This document shows, in pieces, positions 1 through 7,154 of a DNA stretch of 16,106 nt; within the stretch, counting starts at the first letter, position 1; each line of letters begins with the position of its first letter. The position numbers and the translations under genes are program-made. The notes beneath the pieces were generated by a model. The model was not told the DNA's origin and did no database searches. It saw only the letters and a program-made list of their open reading frames with translations. Source of the DNA: an uncultured Campylobacter sp. GTDB taxonomy: Bacteria; Campylobacterota; Campylobacteria; Campylobacterales; Campylobacteraceae. The stretch covers positions 1-16,106 of the forward strand of contig CAAHEJ010000092.1 of assembly GCA_900772495.1 (NCBI GenBank), given 5' to 3'.

Positions 1-438
1 CAAGGCACTAACCCCGCCTATGCTTTTAGCCAGCAAGTAGTTGCCCTCGCCAAGCGCTATTGCATAGTTTATCTTGTGCGTTTGCAAAAATTCATCAAGC
101 GACTTTTTGTCCTTTTCTTCAAGCAAAACGCCGATGATGACAAAGTTGTCTTTATACTTTTCTTGTAGCTTGTTTAAGTGCGGTGTCATCGCGTTGCAAG
201 GACTACACCACGAAGTAAAAAACACAAACAAAACCGCCTTTTGCTCGGTGTCAAATTCAAGCTTTTGCTTGTCCGCTTTGATAAAAAGCTCTTTGGCGTT
301 GTTAAGCACGAGCGAAAAGTTGAGTTTCTCGCCTTGCTGCAAGCTAGAATGCCTTGTAGCATTGTAATCCTCATCTTTTTTGCTATCACAAGCAGCAAAA
401 AAGCACAAAAAAAAGACTAAAAAAGCACGCAAAATCAT
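1..438 (-). CDS. TlpA/thioredoxin-like lipoprotein (3' end off window)
   Basis: Read on the minus strand from an ATG at 438 to the window edge, this gives 146 residues with no stop, so the C-terminus is missing. The N-terminus is a short hydrophobic leader ending in a lipobox-like FFAAC, with Cys17 as the likely lipidated residue, which suggests a membrane-anchored protein facing the periplasm. Residues 67-84 contain the thioredoxin active site WCSPC (Cys78, Cys81) after a hydrophobic beta-strand, and GGVSAL at the edge is where the cis-Pro loop should follow. The family (TlpA/ResA-like) exchanges thiols and disulfides in the cell envelope, for example in cytochrome c maturation or disulfide reduction; the substrate here is unknown. 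An AAGGA ribosome site lies 6 nt before the ATG (minus strand, 445-449). The gene is divergent from the cyclo-ligase gene. I recall the same neighbourhood in Campylobacter jejuni (Cj1207c-Cj1211). Confidence 0.88.
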   Translation of the reverse strand, partial: MILRAFLVFFLCFFAACDSKKDEDYNATRHSSLQQGEKLNFSLVLNNAKELFIKADKQKLEFDTEQKAVLFVFFTSWCSPCNAMTPHLNKLQEKYKDNFVIIGVLLEEKDKKSLDEFLQTHKINYAIALGEGNYLLAKSIGGVSAL

Positions 439-505
439 CAAATTTCCTTAACTTTTAACTAAAAAAGGCTAAAATTATAACACATTTTTTACAAATGGTG
501 TTTAA
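439..505. promoter_or_regulatory. Divergent intergenic promoter region
   Basis: This 67-nt AT-rich spacer separates the thioredoxin-like gene (minus) from the cyclo-ligase gene (plus). A -10-like TATAAC at 476-481, preceded by an A-rich stretch, could serve the plus-strand genes. No clear -35 is seen, which is usual for Campylobacter sigma-70 promoters. The plus-strand start at 506 has only a weak ribosome site (GGTG at 497-500). The minus-strand start has a good one at 445-449. Confidence 0.45.
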
Positions 506-1123
506 ATGGAAACAAAAGAAAGCTTTCGCAAAAGACAAAAAACGCTCTTAAAAAGGCACGCTCGCCACTGCTTGACACCGAATTTTAGGCTTTTTAAAGA
601 GTTAGAAAGTATCATCGCGCATTTTAGGGCAAAAAAAATTTTGCTCTTTTTGCCACTGCCTTATGAGCCTGATTTAACGCGCTTTCGTAACAAATTTGCA
701 AAAAAATGCAAAATTTTTGTGCCATTTATGCAAGATGAAAACTTAAAAATGGTAAAATTACGAAACCCTTTTTTAAAAGGGCGTTTTGGGATTTATGAAC
801 CGCTGAATTCGCCTTATGAATGCAGGATTGACCTTGCTGTCGTGCCTGTGCTTGGCGTGGATAAGCAGCTGCGAAGAATCGGGCACGGATTTGGCTTTTA
901 TGATAGATTTTTTCAAAATTTGGGCTACAAGCCCTTGATTATCTTTGTGAGTGCTTTAAAGGCACTTTGCGAGCAAAATTTAGGGCAAAAGCACGACATA
1001 CAAGCTGATTTCTACATAAATCCCTACCAAAAATTTTATAAGAAAGTGTGGAAAAATGGTCGAAATTTTAATCGCATTTATCGCCGTTCTTATCGGCGGT
1101 GGGATAGGATACATAGTCGCTAA
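506..1123 (+). CDS. 5-formyltetrahydrofolate cyclo-ligase family protein
   Basis: This is a 205-aa protein of about the usual length for the family (around 190-215 aa). The enzyme uses ATP to convert 5-formyltetrahydrofolate to 5,10-methenyltetrahydrofolate in the cytosol, returning a storage folate to the one-carbon pool. The basic N-terminus (residues 4-20) matches the family's usual K/R-rich start. The hallmark nucleotide/phosphate-binding motif is visible as GVDKQLRRIGHGFGFYDRF at 117-135. The common family form is GxRLGxGGGYYDR, so one glycine is replaced by Phe here. The last 22 residues or so are unusually basic and aromatic because they are read out of frame through the start of rny: the stop lies 68 nt inside rny. 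Inserting one A in the A5 run at 1052-1056 would instead end the protein after about six more residues, so the C-terminus is uncertain. It is probably the first gene of the rny-dedA-comEC run. Confidence 0.85.
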   Translation: METKESFRKRQKTLLKRHARHCLTPNFRLFKELESIIAHFRAKKILLFLPLPYEPDLTRFRNKFAKKCKIFVPFMQDENLKMVKLRNPFLKGRFGIYEPLNSPYECRIDLAVVPVLGVDKQLRRIGHGFGFYDRFFQNLGYKPLIIFVSALKALCEQNLGQKHDIQADFYINPYQKFYKKVWKNGRNFNRIYRRSYRRWDRIHSR

Positions 1124-2588
1124 AAAGATAAACGATGCCAAATACGACATTTTTATCGAACAAGCCAAAGCAAAGGCAAAAGCCATCGAGTATGAAGCCG
1201 AGCTTGTCTTAAAGGACGCTAAAAATTCAGTGCTGAATGCTGAATTTGAAGCTAAAAAACGCTTTGAGGACAAGAGCCACAAGGTGCAAAAAGAGTATTC
1301 TCAAAAGATGGACGAGCTTTCACGGGCAGAACAAAGGCTCAAAGATGCGCAAAATCAGCTTAGCGTAGAGCAAAGAGATGTCCAAAACCTATACGATGAG
1401 AGTGTGAAGCTCAAAAACACTTACGAACAAAGGCTCAAAGACACCGTGCGCGTGCTAGAACACCAAGCAGGGCTTACTCAAAACGAGGCAAAGCAAATCA
1501 TCTTAAAAAAAGTCGAGGAAAGCTCACGCAGTGAAATCGCTCACATAGTGCGAAAGTATGAAGAAGAAGCCAAAAGCGAGGCAAAACGCAAGGCAAATTT
1601 CATCATCGCTCAGGCTACTTCGCGCTTTGCGGGGGATTTTGCGGCTGAACGGCTCATCAATGTCGTCAATATCAAAAACGATGAGCTGAAAGGGCGCATT
1701 ATCGGCAAGGAAGGGCGCAATGTCAAAGCCCTAGAAATGACGCTTGGCGTGGATATTATCATCGATGACACACCGGGGGCTATCATAGTAAGCTGCTTTA
1801 ACCTTTACCGTCGCGCCATAGCTACCAAAGTCATCGAGCTTTTAGTTGAAGATGGGCGCATACAACCCGCTAGAATCGAGGAAATCCACGATAAAGTGTG
1901 CAAAGAATTTGAAAACAGCATACTTGAAGAGGGACAAACCATCGTTATGGATTTGGGGCTTAGCAAAATGCACCCAGAGATAGTAAAGCTCATCGGCAAG
2001 CTCAAATACCGCGCCAGCTACGGACAAAACGCCCTAGCGCACTCTTTGGAAGTAGCGCACCTTGCGGGCATAATCGCGGCTGAATGCGGCGGGGACGAGA
2101 CTCTTGCAAGACGGGCAGGACTTTTGCACGACATAGGCAAGGCTTTAACGCACGATTTTGAAGGCTCACATGTGGATTTGGGCGGCGAGCTTTGCAAACG
2201 CTACAAAGAACACTCAGTCGTCATCAACGCTATCTACGCTCACCACGGCAACGAAGAAGCCACAAGTGTCGAAAGTGCGGCTGTTTGCGCTGCTGACACT
2301 TTAAGCGCGGCTCGTCCGGGCGCACGCAGGGAAGTGCTAGAAGCCTTTTTAAAGCGTGTCAATGAGCTTGAAGACATAGCCAAAAGCAAAGAGGGCATCA
2401 AAAACGCTTACGCCATAAATTCAGGGCGTGAAATTCGAGTTATCGCAAATGCAAATCTCATCAACGATGATGAAGCCGTGCTTTTAGCCAAAGAAATCGC
2501 TGAGGAAATCGAAGAAAAGGTGCAATATCCCGGTGAAATCAAAGTCAATGTCATACGAGAGCTGCGAGCTAGTGCTATGGCGAAGTAG
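1056..2588 (+). CDS. rny: Ribonuclease Y
   Basis: This is a membrane-anchored endoribonuclease that starts mRNA decay, 510 aa and close to the usual 510-520. Domains in order are: an N-terminal transmembrane helix (about 2-21); a long charged coiled coil (about 25-190); a KH RNA-binding domain with GRIIGKEGRN at 213-222; and an HD phosphohydrolase domain with His329 in NALAHS and the catalytic His358-Asp359 in LLHDIGKA, followed by AHHGNE at 395-400. I recall the C. jejuni orthologue as very similar across the KH and HD domains, with more divergence in the coiled coil. The ATG at 1056 gives the expected anchor, so I keep it despite the 68-nt overlap with the upstream gene and a weak ribosome site. 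Start and stop placement suggest translation coupled to the cyclo-ligase gene. DedA starts 6 nt after the stop. Confidence 0.96.
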   Translation: MVEILIAFIAVLIGGGIGYIVAKKINDAKYDIFIEQAKAKAKAIEYEAELVLKDAKNSVLNAEFEAKKRFEDKSHKVQKEYSQKMDELSRAEQRLKDAQNQLSVEQRDVQNLYDESVKLKNTYEQRLKDTVRVLEHQAGLTQNEAKQIILKKVEESSRSEIAHIVRKYEEEAKSEAKRKANFIIAQATSRFAGDFAAERLINVVNIKNDELKGRIIGKEGRNVKALEMTLGVDIIIDDTPGAIIVSCFNLYRRAIATKVIELLVEDGRIQPARIEEIHDKVCKEFENSILEEGQTIVMDLGLSKMHPEIVKLIGKLKYRASYGQNALAHSLEVAHLAGIIAAECGGDETLARRAGLLHDIGKALTHDFEGSHVDLGGELCKRYKEHSVVINAIYAHHGNEEATSVESAAVCAADTLSAARPGARREVLEAFLKRVNELEDIAKSKEGIKNAYAINSGREIRVIANANLINDDEAVLLAKEIAEEIEEKVQYPGEIKVNVIRELRASAMAK

Positions 2589-2594
2589 GTAAGC

Positions 2595-3158
2595 GTGCAA
2601 GATACCATAAATGCTCTTTTAGAGTGGGGCTATGTGCTTTTGTTTATCTACTCGCTGGGCGGCGGAATGATAGGCATTTTAGCTGCTGGCGTTTTGAGCG
2701 CGACAAGTGAGCTAAACCTTTATGCGTGCATAGTTATAGCCTTTGTCGCTAATGTCATCGGCTCTATGCTTTTGTTTGTGATGGGAAGATATTATAAAAA
2801 AGACTTAATGCCCTACTTTCGCAAACACCGCCGCAAGCTCGCCCTAGCGCAGATGAAAATCAAACAACACGGCACTTTTCTCATAATCTTTCAAAAATTC
2901 ATCTACGGGCTAAAAACCTTTATCCCCATAGCTGCGGGCTTTGCGCGCTATGATTTGGCTAAATTTACGCTGATTAACACGCTAGCCACAGCACTTTGGG
3001 CTGTTTTGCTCGGCTACATAGGCTTTGCCTTTGGTTCGCTCATTGCGCCCATAGTCGATAAAATCGGCACTTATCCTTATCTCGTGCCACTCTTTTTGCT
3101 CGCTCTCATCGGCGCACTTTGGCTTTATCTTGCTAAATTTTCCAAAAAATCAAAATGA
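2595..3158 (+). CDS. DedA family inner-membrane protein
   Basis: This is a 187-aa polytopic membrane protein with hydrophobic segments near 11-35, 42-63, 94-117 (re-entrant-like), 124-150 and 160-181. The DedA/SNARE-associated (VTT) signature lies at 99-119, with the conserved Phe, Pro111 and the final Arg118 of the F..F...P...G..R type pattern. Members act in lipid or undecaprenyl-phosphate flipping and in envelope and proton-motive-force homeostasis; the substrate of this one cannot be told from sequence. It starts with GTG 6 nt after the rny stop, and AGGT at 2587-2590 is a close, weak ribosome site. This implies translational coupling with rny. ComEC begins 6 nt after the stop. Confidence 0.87.
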   Translation: MQDTINALLEWGYVLLFIYSLGGGMIGILAAGVLSATSELNLYACIVIAFVANVIGSMLLFVMGRYYKKDLMPYFRKHRRKLALAQMKIKQHGTFLIIFQKFIYGLKTFIPIAAGFARYDLAKFTLINTLATALWAVLLGYIGFAFGSLIAPIVDKIGTYPYLVPLFLLALIGALWLYLAKFSKKSK

Positions 3159-3164
3159 TTTAAA

Positions 3165-4517
3165 ATGCCCTTAACCCTTAAAAAAGCTTCTCTCTTTCAG
3201 TCTTTGCGCGAAAATTTGCGCTATTTTTTTGGGGCGTTTTTGCAAGATAAACTTTGGCGAAATTACAAAGAATTCTTTGTGTTTTTTGCGCTTTGTCTTT
3301 GTATTTTTGCCTTTAATGTGAGTTTAGAGTGGCTTAAATTTAAGGATTTTAAAGAGCAAAAACACCAAAGTTTAGAAAGCGTGCGCGTGTTGCAAAGCTA
3401 CGAAAAGGTGGGCAAAAAAGGGCGCAAATACCGCGTTTTAAAACTTGCTGGCAAGGATTTTAGCTTTTACACCACGACAAAGAGTGAAGTGCAAATCTAT
3501 CGTCATCAAAGCCTAAATTTACGCGTGATTACCACAAAGGTGAGCTTTAAGGATTATCTAAGCAAAAATTTTTATATGCCAAGCTATGATTTAAGCGTGA
3601 TTGACAGCACAAAAAGCCCGCGAAATGCTATCATCTCATACTTTTTAAGCCAACACCAAAACGAAAAGATACAAGAATTTTACGGCGCGCTCTTTTTTGC
3701 CCTACCCGTTTCGCGTGAGTTGCGAGTGGATGTGAATTTTTACGGCATCGCCCATCTCATCGCTATTAGTGGCTATCATATCGCCCTTATTTTTTCGCTT
3801 GCCTTTTTTGCCTTAATGCCACTTTATGGCTTTTTTCAACGCCGATTTTTCCCTTATCGCAACGCTAGGTTTGATTTAAGCGTGCTGATTTTTGCTTTTT
3901 TGCTGTGCTATGCTTATTTACTAGGTTTCGTGCCAAGCTTTGTGCGCTCGCTTGTAATGGCACTTTGGGGCTTTTATTTACTCATCAAAAATGTCAAAAT
4001 TCTCTCTTTCATCAACCTTTTTTTTAGCGTGTTACTCTGCCTTGCGCTCTTTCCGCAACTTTTATTTAGTGTGGGTTTTTTGTTTTCGGTGATGGGCGTG
4101 TTTTTTATTTTTTTGTATTTGCACCACTTTGGCAAAGCGTGGCGAGCTGGCTTTTGGGGCAATTTTTTCAATGTCCTTTGTCTTAACATTTGGACCTTTT
4201 TTGCGATGATTTTGCCCGTGCTGCACTTTTTTCCGCTCGTTTCCTTTCAGCAAATTTTAGCCATTTTTTTAAGTGCGGTTTTTGTGCTGTTTTATCCTCT
4301 GGCTTTAATGCTCCATTTACTAGGCTTTGGCTGGCTTTTAGACGCTTGGTTGCTTGAATTTTTTGCCTTTAAACTTTATGGGGCGGATTTAGCCTTGCCG
4401 CTGTGGGCTTTTTTGGGCTATCTTGTCCTTGCGTTTTTAAGCATTTTTTCTAAAAGACTTGCCCTTTTTTGCGTGGGGCTAAATTTCTTGCCTTTTTTCT
4501 TGCTTTTGTGGCGATAG
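3165..4517 (+). CDS. comEC: ComEC/Rec2-type competence membrane protein (short form)
   Basis: This is a 450-aa protein with a first membrane helix at about 36-55, a soluble beta-rich segment (about 60-150, OB-fold-like position) and then about eight or nine hydrophobic helices from 170 to the end. The Competence domain hallmark HLIAISGYHIALI is at 197-209, and the conserved Pro/Arg segment FVPSFVRSLVMALW is at 255-268. ComEC forms the inner-membrane channel that takes single-stranded DNA into the cytoplasm during natural transformation. There is no C-terminal metallo-beta-lactamase domain as in Bacillus ComEC; the protein ends in a hydrophobic segment. As I recall, Campylobacter and Helicobacter ComEC are also short, so this is probably the normal form for the group and not a truncation. 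It is last in the tightly spaced plus-strand run. Confidence 0.9.
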   Translation: MPLTLKKASLFQSLRENLRYFFGAFLQDKLWRNYKEFFVFFALCLCIFAFNVSLEWLKFKDFKEQKHQSLESVRVLQSYEKVGKKGRKYRVLKLAGKDFSFYTTTKSEVQIYRHQSLNLRVITTKVSFKDYLSKNFYMPSYDLSVIDSTKSPRNAIISYFLSQHQNEKIQEFYGALFFALPVSRELRVDVNFYGIAHLIAISGYHIALIFSLAFFALMPLYGFFQRRFFPYRNARFDLSVLIFAFLLCYAYLLGFVPSFVRSLVMALWGFYLLIKNVKILSFINLFFSVLLCLALFPQLLFSVGFLFSVMGVFFIFLYLHHFGKAWRAGFWGNFFNVLCLNIWTFFAMILPVLHFFPLVSFQQILAIFLSAVFVLFYPLALMLHLLGFGWLLDAWLLEFFAFKLYGADLALPLWAFLGYLVLAFLSIFSKRLALFCVGLNFLPFFLLLWR

Positions 4518-4551
4518 TATGTAAATTTATGCTAAAATTTCACACATTAAA

Positions 4552-4568
4552 GCTTTTTGTGGTATCAT
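4552..4568 (+). promoter_or_regulatory. Probable alaS promoter
   Basis: Between the comEC stop and the alaS start is a T-run followed by TG and TATCAT (4563-4568), resembling the extended -10 promoter of Campylobacter with a T-rich upstream element and no real -35. It would start transcription near 4575, just ahead of the alaS ribosome site. No terminator hairpin is seen after comEC, so read-through from upstream is also possible. Confidence 0.4.
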
Positions 4569-4582
4569 TATGAGAAAAATTT

Positions 4583-4586
4583 AGGA
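4583..4586 (+). promoter_or_regulatory. alaS ribosome binding site that sets the start
   Basis: AGGA here lies 6 nt before the ATG at 4593. A longer in-frame reading from a non-ATG codon at 4557 would add 12 residues that are not part of AlaS proteins and would run through this site. The ATG at 4593 is therefore the better start. Confidence 0.7.
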
Positions 4587-4592
4587 TTTTTG

Positions 4593-7145
4593 ATGAACTC
4601 AAACCAAAAGATAGACATTCGTGCTGAATTTTTGAATTTTTTTGCAAGCAAAGGACATACCATAATCCCATCAGCCCCGCTCGTGCCTGATGATGCGAGT
4701 TTGCTTTTTACAAATGCTGGAATGGTGCCTTTTAAAAGCATTTTCACAGGCGAAGTTCCGCGCCCAAACCCGCCACGCAACACAAGCTGTCAAACCTGCA
4801 TAAGAGCTGGGGGCAAGCACAACGACTTAGACAATGTCGGCTACACCGCGCGGCATCATACTTTTTTTGAAATGCTGGGAAATTTTAGCTTTGGGGATTA
4901 TTTCAAAGAAGAGGTTATTGATTATGCGTGGGAATTCATCACGCAAGTGCTTGAATTTCCAAAGGACAAGCTCTATGTAACCACGCACGAAAACGATGAT
5001 GAAGCCTTTAAACTCTGGCAAAAGCATTTAAGCAAAGAGCGAATTTACCGCTTTGGCGACAAGGACAACTTTTGGCAAATGGGCGAAACAGGACCTTGCG
5101 GACCTTGTAGTGAGATTTTTTACGACCAAGGACAGGCTCACTTTCACACGAGTGAGGACTATATGGGCGGGGACGGAGATAGGTTTTTAGAAATTTGGAA
5201 TTTAGTTTTTATGCAGTTTGAGCGAAGTGCTGATGGCAAGATGAGTAAATTGCCAAAGCCAAGCATTGACACGGGAATGGGGCTTGAACGCGTTGTAGCC
5301 TTGAAAGAGGGAAAATTCAGCAATTTTGACAGCTCACTTTTTATGCCACTCATCAACGAAATAGAAGCACTTTGCAAGAAAAAATACCTTTATGAAAGCG
5401 GAGCAAGCTACCGCGTCATCGCAGACCATATCCGCTCAGCCGTGTTTTTGCTCGCACAAGAAGTGAGCTTTGACAAAGAAGGGCGTGGCTATGTCTTGCG
5501 GCGAATCTTACGCAGAGCCTTGCGACACGGATATTTGCTGGGCTTAAAAGAGCCTTTTATGTTTAGGCTGGTTGATTGCCTTTGTGCGCTTATGGGCGGG
5601 CATTATAGCTATTTAAACGAAAAAAAAGACTTTGTTAAAACCCAAATTCAGCTTGAAGAAGAGCGTTTTTTAAGCACCATAGAAAATGGCATTGAGATTT
5701 TTAACGATGAGCTAAAACGCACCAAAAGCCTTTTTAGTGGCGAGGTTGCCTTTAAGCTTTATGACACTTACGGCTTTCCGCTTGATTTGACCGCTGATAT
5801 GTTGCGTGAGAAAAATTTAAGCGTTGATGAGGCTAAATTTGATGAGCTGATGAATGAGCAAAAAAAACGCGCCAAAGCAAGCTGGAAAGGCAGCGGAGAC
5901 AAGGCTGTAAATGGGGATTTTAAAATTTTGCTTGAAAAATTTGGCGAAAATGAATTCATAGGCTATGAAAAAATGGAAAATGAGAGCAAAATTCTAGCCT
6001 TGCTTGATGAGGATTTTAAGTGCATCAATGAGCTAAAAAGTGGTGAGATAGGCTGGGTGATGCTGGATTTTACGCCATTTTACGCGATGAGTGGCGGACA
6101 GGTAGGCGATACGGGCTTTTTGGACAATAGCGAAGTGCTTGATACTCAAAAATTCTTTGGGCTGAATTTAAGCGCGGTGCGAGCGAACAAGACTTTAAAG
6201 GCAAATGACAAGGTAAAAGCGCACATTGATGAGATTAAACGCGCTCAAATCGCTCGTCATCACAGCGCAACTCATCTTTTGCACTATGCTTTGCGTGAAA
6301 TTTTAGGCACTCACATAGCACAAGCTGGCTCACTTGTCGAATTTAACAAACTCCGCTTTGATTTTACTCACCCAAACGCCCTTACAAACGAAGAGCTTGA
6401 CAAAATCGAAAAGCTTGTCAATGAATGCGTGATAAGGGCTGATAATGCTATTTTGGAAAAGATGAGTTTAGATGAAGCCAAAAAAAGCGGAGCTATCGCG
6501 CTTTTTAACGAAAAATATCAAGGCGTTGTCCGCGTTCTCACGCTTGGAGCAAGCAAAGAGTTGTGCGGTGGCACGCACATAAAAAACACCGCTGAAATCG
6601 GCTCTTTTTACATTACAAAAGAAAGTGGCGTAAGCTCTGGCGTGCGAAGAATCGAAGCTGTGGCGAGTTTAGCGGCTTTAAACTACGCAAAATCCTTTAT
6701 CAACGAAGTCAAAGAGCTTAAATTTGAGCTGAAAACAAACGACATTTCAAACGCGCTTAAAAAGCTCAAAGAACAAAACGCTGAATTTAAAAACAAGCTC
6801 AAAAACGCTGCTAAAAGCGAGCTGGTAAGCATAGACATAAACAGCACGCGTGTGTGCGTGGCTAGGGTTGATGAGGGCGACATAAAAATGATGATTGATG
6901 ATTTTAAAAACGCCTATGAAAAGGCTGTCATCTTGCTCGTGCAGGTAAAAGATGGCAAGATAATGCTCGCAGCTGGCGCAAAAAACGCTCCCATAAAGGC
7001 TGGCGAGCTAGTAAAAGCAGTAGCAGCCGTGCTTGGTGGCAGTGGTGGCGGGCGAGATGACTTTGCCACAGCTGGTGGCAAGGACATAAGTCAAATTCAA
7101 AACGCTTGTGAGCTTGCTTTGAAGCTCATCAAAGACAAACTATAA
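4593..7145 (+). CDS. alaS: Alanyl-tRNA synthetase
   Basis: This cytosolic enzyme charges tRNA-Ala with alanine and clears mischarged Ser/Gly-tRNA. It is 850 aa from the ATG chosen here, the normal length. The class II catalytic core fills about the first 250 residues, with the conserved FTNAGM, GGKHND and GDGDRFLEIWN-type segments. The editing domain carries the zinc site HHSATH (His557, His561) and CGGTH (Cys658, His662). The C-terminal DHHA1 domain has the glycine-rich GGSGGGRDDFATAGGK at 815-830. A lysine-rich coiled stretch at about 700-750 links editing and C-terminal domains. All key motifs are intact. The PBP gene follows after 9 nt. As I recall, in C. jejuni a maf-like gene lies between alaS and pbpA; it is absent here. 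Confidence 0.98.
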   Translation: MNSNQKIDIRAEFLNFFASKGHTIIPSAPLVPDDASLLFTNAGMVPFKSIFTGEVPRPNPPRNTSCQTCIRAGGKHNDLDNVGYTARHHTFFEMLGNFSFGDYFKEEVIDYAWEFITQVLEFPKDKLYVTTHENDDEAFKLWQKHLSKERIYRFGDKDNFWQMGETGPCGPCSEIFYDQGQAHFHTSEDYMGGDGDRFLEIWNLVFMQFERSADGKMSKLPKPSIDTGMGLERVVALKEGKFSNFDSSLFMPLINEIEALCKKKYLYESGASYRVIADHIRSAVFLLAQEVSFDKEGRGYVLRRILRRALRHGYLLGLKEPFMFRLVDCLCALMGGHYSYLNEKKDFVKTQIQLEEERFLSTIENGIEIFNDELKRTKSLFSGEVAFKLYDTYGFPLDLTADMLREKNLSVDEAKFDELMNEQKKRAKASWKGSGDKAVNGDFKILLEKFGENEFIGYEKMENESKILALLDEDFKCINELKSGEIGWVMLDFTPFYAMSGGQVGDTGFLDNSEVLDTQKFFGLNLSAVRANKTLKANDKVKAHIDEIKRAQIARHHSATHLLHYALREILGTHIAQAGSLVEFNKLRFDFTHPNALTNEELDKIEKLVNECVIRADNAILEKMSLDEAKKSGAIALFNEKYQGVVRVLTLGASKELCGGTHIKNTAEIGSFYITKESGVSSGVRRIEAVASLAALNYAKSFINEVKELKFELKTNDISNALKKLKEQNAEFKNKLKNAAKSELVSIDINSTRVCVARVDEGDIKMMIDDFKNAYEKAVILLVQVKDGKIMLAAGAKNAPIKAGELVKAVAAVLGGSGGGRDDFATAGGKDISQIQNACELALKLIKDKL

Positions 7146-7154
7146 AGGCAGATT

